Assembly (NCBI RefSeq): GCF_964204645.1
Contig: NC_134026.1
Location: 1,116,001 to 1,180,000, forward strand
Origin: Tubulanus polymorphus
Lineage: Eukaryota; Nemertea; Palaeonemertea; Tubulaniformes; Tubulanidae
Length of the DNA stretch: 64,000 nucleotides
Direction: 5' to 3'
Below the pieces are notes generated by a model that made no database searches, was not told the DNA's origin, and worked only from the letters and a program-made list of their open reading frames with translations. Shown in pieces: positions 48,601-64,000 of the stretch (its first letter is position 1; every line of letters begins with the position of its first letter). The translations under genes and the position numbers were made by a program.

Positions 48601-48979
48601 ATGTACCTTCAGGACACTTCTATTGAATAACGAAGGATTAACCGATCCTGGTTTTACTGCTTTGTTTGGTTTGTTACAAATACTTTCACCTAGAAATCTT
48701 TACGGTTATTTCCAGCTTGAAATCCTCTTCACATGGTTGCTCCCACAATTAGACTTAGCTTTTCAATCATTACTTCAATTTATGGATGTGATGAATGAAC
48801 AGATATCAGTTGCTTGGTCTGTAACCCGCGATAAAGCCAGTAATATTCATGACTACATCAATATTCAATGGTAAGTGTTTCGTCTATTAATTCAGTATTT
48901 CGCCTTAATTGCTGTACTACATTTTTCAATTTCTTTTCGTTATAGGAAAAATTTTTGGGATTTGATCGTCAAACCTTAA
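42628..48979 (+). CDS. TMEM214: Transmembrane protein 214 (TMEM214)
   Basis: Seventeen exons join in frame: 42628-42750, 42836-42989, 44230-44361, 44590-44672, 44965-45070, 45399-45480, 45558-45699, 45779-45880, 45959-46050, 46156-46300, 46380-46548, 46627-46669, 46999-47083, 47161-47300, 47687-47855, 48716-48870, 48946-48979. The total is 1,956 nt, or 651 aa, a little shorter than my recollection of human TMEM214, mostly at the N-terminus. Anchors to the family are LDANELKSWIEHYRDTMPGT, IWLRDLV, ATGQCGYKDL, DYFPILDI, NFFPSFLAR, and a membrane helix VIIIAVFIGVIIGCLFYVG (about residue 410). A second hydrophobic cluster follows. TMEM214 is an ER membrane protein that anchors procaspase-4 during ER-stress apoptosis. 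Exon 1 is chosen because it joins LKR to LDANEL as the human protein does at that point; a longer N-terminus upstream is possible. Confidence 0.95.
42976..43392 (+). repeat. 23-bp minisatellite carrying 18 tandem 5' splice donors
   Basis: The unit GTATGTACATGGTTATCCAG+TAG spans the exon 2/intron 2 boundary of TMEM214. The exon ends ...GGTTATCCAGTAG, the first donor GTATGT starts at 42990, and identical donors follow every 23 nt at 43013, 43036, 43059, 43082 and so on to 43381 (18 in all). Only ACATGG to ACACGG or ACATTG changes are seen. Each unit thus has a strong TAG|GTATGT donor, preceded by CCAGTAG. Use of any donor after the first would add an in-frame stop (V-GMYMVIQ-stop). Confidence 0.97.
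46738..46930. repeat. Degenerate copy of the 2398-2636 inverted-repeat family (TMEM214 intron 12)
   Basis: It contains AATCCCATAATAAAAACGAG at the left and its near-complement at the right (CTTTATTGTGGGATTCTCG), with TTCAACATTTCGACCTTATT...AATAGTCATGTTCAGGA and CTGAAGATGACTATTAG within. The arrangement is the same as at 2398-2636, with more substitutions. Confidence 0.65.
47500..47620. repeat. Probable hairpin element related to family C
   Basis: It carries CAGTCGTGAGTTAAGATTTG and inverted AACTCAAGAGTTAACTCATAA plus AACTGGAACTGGATCC, which resemble the TTAAGACC/AACTGGCCCC blocks of the family C MITEs. It is more diverged than the copies near 13229, 56314 and 58340. It sits in TMEM214 intron 14. 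Confidence 0.35.
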
Positions 48980-49413
48980 GCTACTTGCAGCCAAGATTGA
49001 TTGTTCATTCATTCCTTCAACGGAAATAATAAAGAATAAAAAACACAGTTTGAAAAAAATGTAATTTATTCATCTGGTTGGAAGCCGACTAGAGGATTGC
49101 ACAAATAAAACCATTTCATAATTTTTTGCCAGACAATGAGAAGTAATTATGTCACAAGAAATTCACTACATTAAGTACAACAACGTAGACTACTCGCAGA
49201 TCGACCTTTCGGCAAAGACTCGTTAGTGAGATCTTAGCTACTCTCAGGCCACTCGAGATCGCGTTGAGATCCATGATCGTAAGTAAATTATAGGTCGCGT
49301 AAGATCCTATGCCGATCAGCTCATTGTAAGAAATAGAACACGTTCGATCGGCTTACGACAGGTCGACGATCTTCAGTTGGTCGGCGATCAGGGTCGGATG
49401 CGACCGTAGAGAT
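48980..49413. other. TMEM214/POMK convergent 3' flanks
   Basis: On the plus strand AATAAA at 49028 and 49035 can end TMEM214 transcripts. On the minus strand AATAAA (TTTATT at 49065-49070) can end POMK transcripts. The two sets are less than 45 bp apart, so the 3' ends may nearly meet or overlap. No gene lies between the stops. Confidence 0.6.
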
Positions 49414-50556
49414 TCATAATTCCTTGTCTTTATTAAGACTGAGATATCTTTGAACGCGTTCGTATTCATCCCTGATATGAAGAGACGACGGTCGTTTCCT
49501 GGCGACGATATTTTTACAAGTTCGATGAATACGATGCAGATGAAACTGTAAACTTTCGCTGCCGTTTCTCGAGCCGAGGAATCGCGCGCAAACGTCCGGT
49601 ATTCGCCACACGTCGATTTTCTCGTCGTAGCCCGGCATCGAATCGTCGTCGAACTCGCGATCGTCGTACGGCCACAATTGTTCGGGGGCGACGAAATCGC
49701 CGAAAAGCTGCCGTCCGCCGCATTTTACGCCCGAACCGGGCTTCGCTTCGGGTAGCGCGTCTAAATCGTTTACGACCAAACGTAGATCGGACGTTAACAA
49801 GAACTGACTTAACGTTTTATCGATGTCGTTTGAATCGCACATAACTCGCGTTCCGATCGGACTTTTATGTAAAAACGCGAGTATATCCACGTAATCCATA
49901 CATAGCTGGAACCGCGTGGATACTTTGTTATAATGAGCGACTCTTTTTAAATTGAGCACGTTTTCTAAATTATCGGCCGATTTGAACTGATGAAACTCCG
50001 TAACGATCGACGTGTCACAAAATCCGATAAGTTGCGTAAATCGTTCGTTCGTTTGGAAAGCTGTCAACATTTTCAGTCCGTGTTGAAAATCTGCGATGTA
50101 TTTCTCGTCGGTTAGTCGCGAAATAGCAACTTTTTGATTCATCCATTGCGCTAGATTCACCTAGAGAAGAAAGGATTTATTACACGTGGCGATGTCAAGA
50201 GTTTTGAGAAGGAGAAGTAAACATTTCTTAATTGATTATTGTTCTACCTGTTTAACGACGCCGCGTCCGATTTCTTCACCGATCTTAATTTCCGATTCAA
50301 TTTCATCGCAAGTCAACCACGGTCGACAGGAGTCCATTCCGGGAAGGCTGAACTGACCGTGTTCGCATTTCGGTCTGCATTCGACCTGCGCGACGTTGTT
50401 CTGCGGGTTACTGTGCAGGAAATTTTGTCGACATATTTTCGGTATCACTCGCGATTCATTGAAGTAATAGATGTATAACGTGACCATGAGTGACAGGAAA
50501 ACTGGTAGAATCACGTGAAGAAGGTCCGTCATACACAATACCGCCAATGCCTTCAT
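49414..50556 (-). CDS. POMK: Protein O-mannose kinase (POMK, SGK196)
   Basis: Two exons, 50248-50556 and 49414-50160, join in frame (1,056 nt, 351 aa; human POMK is about the same). Residues about 1-30 contain the hydrophobic signal anchor (LLHVILPVFLSLMVTLYIYY), so the protein is type II with the kinase domain in the ER lumen. A Cys-rich stem (CRPKCEHGQFSLPGMDSCRP) precedes an atypical kinase domain: the glycine loop is weak (GEEIGRGVVKQV), the Lys is in NQKVAISRLT (about residue 113), the catalytic loop is VMCDSND (about 210-215) and the metal site NDLDALPE (about 234). These are the POMK versions of the kinase motifs. It phosphorylates O-mannose on alpha-dystroglycan core M3, which allows matriglycan addition and laminin binding. 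Confidence 0.97.
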
Positions 50557-53500
50557 CTTCTTTCGATTGATACAAGATCTTTTAATCTTTGAAAAATTAA
50601 ATCATAATCGTTGATAAAGTGAAGAATAAGTTATTCATGTTTTAAATATACATTAACGCATCAGAATATTGCAGTGTAAAAAAAGTTTGTTAAAAAATCA
50701 GCCCAAAATTTAATCAAATATATTTTTTTATAAGAAAAACGTTTTTCTAGCATTCTTAATTTCCAGATACATACACATATATTTACAACACGACGTTCGC
50801 TAAAAGACGGAGATTGTCAATTCTTCCAGGGAGGAACAGGCGGGTTATTTTTGGAACGATTCAATAATTTTTTTACAAACGTCAAAAGTGCTCAACGACC
50901 TTCAGTCTGAGGTACTCCTGGTACCGAAATGTGTTTTTACTCGCTCGCCACAGCAAGAATACGATCGATATGCAGTTCGAATCCCATAATTCTACACGTA
51001 AACCGCGATGGCATGGAGCAGTCAGTCCAAATCCTGATTTTACCGAAATGACGTCGGAAAGCGAAGCTCCTCATTTTACACTCCGTGAGAACAAACCCGG
51101 AAGTCAATTTTCTCACCGAGCCCAGGCCCAAAATGTGAAACATTGGATTAAATTTTACATGGAATCTTGTTGAGATTGAAGGGAAAATACAGCCAACCTA
51201 TAATGGATAATTGATGCATTTTTGAAGATTCTTCTTTCGTGAAGCCTGAGCGGAGGAGTGAACCCTGGTACAACCAAAACAAGAAGGTAACTATCTCTGC
51301 TTTTGCCTTTAACTTAGTTTTTGCTGGGGTAATTGGCCACGGACTGCTCTATATTTAAGTAGTCATGATGACAGAAGCGTGTTAGGTTGGTGGGAAACGT
51401 TACGTTGTTGTTTTACCTTTTGGTTTGTAGTCAAATTCAATCATAATGTAGAGAAGGACAATATGAAAAAATGGCTAATGAAATGACATTGTAGTACTGT
51501 ATGTAGGCTTGATTGTTCGAACTGAAAAATTATTTGATTTTGAAATTGGACTTGGTAAATCAATCAACAAGGCTTTAGAGGGCTCTAGGCCTAGATGATG
51601 AATAATAACCCTTCTTTGTGTTTTTTTGGCATTTAATTCCGTTCAGTTTCTCCTCTCTAAATTCTAACCTCTTCTTTTTGTTCTTTTGTGTATTCGCTTG
51701 TAAGCCATGATATCAGCATGAATTACATTTCAATTTATTTCATATTTAGGTCAGGAATGACTGAGTCTAGGCCCGCTAATTGATAGTTTTTATTTTCACA
51801 GTTGGATTTTGTGATATATGAAATTCATGCAGAATTGTAATTAGTTAATTTCTATCAGTTTAGGCAATAAGTGCATTTGAGGTTGGATGATAGTATTTTA
51901 AGGGCTGTAAAATGGTTAGTTTATGTGATGTATAGCAACTGAAATAAGGTTATAACAGGGTCCCTACAACTCCTTGAATCCTTGAAAACTCCTTGATTTT
52001 TGAAAATAATAATAACATTTGATAAAACACACTTTTGGAAGCCAGACAACTAGAACTGAACAGTCGGACATAGACAGCGCCTAATTATAAGTTACAAAAT
52101 AGCCTCTCATTGAGTCGCGTATGGTTACAATACGATACACTCTCTGGGTTGTAACGCTGATGTAAAATTCCCACTTTGAAAATGAAAAAAATAAAGTCCA
52201 AACTAACAGTAACAGTTTCGTTGAGCTAGTTGCCCAACTGTTCAATCAAAATTAACGTTGATATTCAACATTTGTTTTGAGGAGTTTTCAAACCCTCAAA
52301 CTTACACAAAAAGTAAAGCTCAATAAATGCAGCTCGTCTAAAATCCCGTCATGTATGGAGAGCTATCATGAATTGGATATAAAAAGGTACTGTGGATACA
52401 ACCTGTTGCTATTCGAGCACTCTGTTGCTATTCGAGACTGATTTCATGAAAATCTCAACTAATTACTAGTTTATCGAACGAACACGCCCGACACCGCGAC
52501 AGGTAATCGACTGGTTTATTATTTTTTTTCGCGACTAGGATACAATCATCAATTCAGCCACACCCACTCAAAAGATTTTTGTCTCTCCGGTGGCAGTGTG
52601 TACCGGTGGTGTACTGACAGCAGTATTACGTCGATTTCTCATAACCATCAATATTAGTCTGTGAATTATGCGTGGAATGTGAATGTTCTGTCTATATGTA
52701 TTGTGTATATACGATGACTATAGTTTGATCGGCATCTTGAGGATTAAGTTCATTCGTTCGTTCATTCGTTCGTTCGTTCTGTTTATTAATGAAGTATTAA
52801 GCTCTGGTTCCGATTGAATGATGACGATGACGACTGTAAAGTCTTCAACGATACGACAGGAAATTCTCATCGACTCATCTGCTATTTCTAATCAGTGCGG
52901 TAGGTTTTGGGGGCCACTGTTGTTTAACTGCAATTAAGTCAGGGCGGCCACTTACTTGGAAATCAGGGAATTTTCTTTTCTTTAAAAAAGTCAGGGAATT
53001 ATGTAAAAAAAAGCTAAAAGTCAGGGAAATATGATGAGATTGTTTGATCGCACATAGAATCAAACAGTTTACATCAATGTTTTACGTATTTGACTGTGTT
53101 AATTGATTGGATTCGAGTCAGGAAAATCAATGCGCATGTCAGGGAATAGTCAGGGGAAAAAGCAAGTCAAATGATATTGTGAACGATGGCTTAAACGAGT
53201 CTGGTCCACTTCGCTTATCTGGAGCTTGATTTTGATATGTTGTTGATGTGATGGAAATTTCAGGCCATCATTTGATTGACACCTAGGTGTTAGTTATACG
53301 ACATCACGTATAGACATTTGAATACCTAACACTAGTGACTGAAATATTAAATCCAAATATGGAGAATGCACACACATCCCGTAGAGACTTAATTCGTTAT
53401 ATTTAGTTAATATCAGATGATGTATCGTTGTTTAGAGAGTTCAATGAAACGCATCCGAAGCGGATTTCGAGCCGTTTTTTTTAAAGCTGGATCATTTGTT

Positions 53501-54452
53501 TTTCATTTCCGCGACGTTCGATCGCTTCAGTTCGATGAGCGCTTTTCCATTTGAAAATCAGTTTTTACCGATGAAACTACAACGATATCGTCGTCGCTTT
53601 TGTTAGCTCAATCGTTAAATAGGCAATTTACATTTAGTTTCCGCAATTAAATTTTCAGCGCTGCTTGCGCAGTGTCGAGAGACCATTATTGCGTTGCTAA
53701 TGAGAATCTTGGAGTTTGTACGACCGAGCGTCAATTAATAATACATTATACACAACACACTCCGAACTGTTCGCGTTGTCTTATGAAAAATGACTCAATT
53801 CTTATTTTGATGATCTTTATTTGCCGATGACATTTGTTGATTTAGTCAAATACTCGTAGATATCTCGGGAATAGAACATATCATTTCGGCCTATTTATAG
53901 ATGATTTTTAAACACTACTCATAAGAAAGTATGTGTTCTCTGTGCGCATTACTTCGTAGCAGGGAGGTAACTGCTGCCGCGTAATACATACTACAAAGAA
54001 AGTTCTGTGTTGCTCGCGATTTTATCCATTGTCGATGGGAAGAAAGTATTTAATGGACGAAAATCGTATAAATGTCGCCGTATAAATGGAATATGCAGTG
54101 TTTAGCCGGGCGGATAGAAAAAGATCGTAGTTTACCGTATGGCTTCGATAAGAGTTTATTATCGGCTTGGGCTGCCGAGAACGCCAAACTGGAAAAATCA
54201 CAAGGTTAAAAATGATAATTATTCGATGCAGACAGCTCTATTTTTAGGTTAACTACGCACTTGTATTATGTTTTAATGTTTTTATAAACAACTGTTGCGT
54301 GTTATTGTTTTAAATACGGCCGAGGGATAGATTTCATATTCCGATATATGATCAACGCGTTATGATTGGAATTTCATTCGTAATTAATAGAGAAGGGTCG
54401 TCCACTTAGTTTATCCTTTATATACGGTTTGCGTTATTTCATTTCAGCTAAG
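50557..54452. other. POMK/FAM135 divergent spacer
   Basis: This is about 3.9 kb of AT-rich sequence. It holds a CATTCGTTCGTT simple repeat near 52751-52778, repeated TCAGGGAA blocks at about 52936-53160 (probably a mobile element), and a 5' exon candidate for FAM135 at 54093-54209 (donor AAG|GTTAAA). In that exon an ATG at 54093 is in frame with the conserved FAM135 start, so an N-terminal extension of about 38 residues is possible. No other gene is recognised. Confidence 0.5.

Positions 54453-64000
<9,548 letters not shown>

Overview
The window is nuclear DNA of an invertebrate animal. It is AT-rich, its genes are split by many short spliceosomal introns with GT/AG ends, and introns and spacers carry many small inverted-repeat elements and minisatellites. 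The products resemble vertebrate orthologues along their whole length, which suggests a slowly evolving marine invertebrate. A lophotrochozoan (mollusc, annelid or nemertean type) is my guess; the sequence does not prove it. Gene models were built by hand from homology, splice signals and reading phase. All chosen junctions keep frame, and the summed exon lengths of the seven genes complete at both ends divide by three.

Layout from left to right: an ADGRA-type adhesion GPCR (+, 4666-17936, 5' end not found); TAPT1 (-, 21637-25919, 10 exons, 618 aa); DPCD (+, 27369-28571, 6 exons, 203 aa); BUB3 (-, 29586-32186, 6 coding exons, 334 aa); a tRNA-Asn(GUU) (+, 32551-32624); an unrecognised acidic/basic cysteine-containing protein (-, 32706-35970, 5 exons found); an intronless secreted tocopherol-cyclase-like protein (-, 36256-37395); an unrecognised type II membrane protein (-, 38604-40577, 434 aa); TMEM214 (+, 42628-48979, 17 exons, 651 aa); POMK (-, 49414-50556, 2 exons, 351 aa); and FAM135 (+, 54453 to beyond the right edge, 940 aa visible).

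The genes are ordinary, mostly unrelated cell-biology genes and not an operon-like system: adhesion signalling (ADGRA), ER or centrosome membrane proteins (TAPT1, TMEM214), cilia (DPCD), the spindle checkpoint (BUB3), dystroglycan glycan phosphorylation (POMK) and a lipase-fold protein (FAM135). TAPT1/DPCD and POMK/FAM135 are divergent pairs. DPCD/BUB3 and TMEM214/POMK are convergent pairs with close 3' ends.

The most unusual structure is in TMEM214 intron 2. A 23-bp unit that contains the 3' end of exon 2 together with its 5' splice site is repeated in tandem, giving 18 consecutive GTATGT donors. Other points of interest are the intronless tocopherol-cyclase-like gene in an intron-rich neighbourhood, a LINE 3' end inserted immediately downstream of BUB3 exon 3 in its reading frame, and several small inverted-repeat families that recur across the window.
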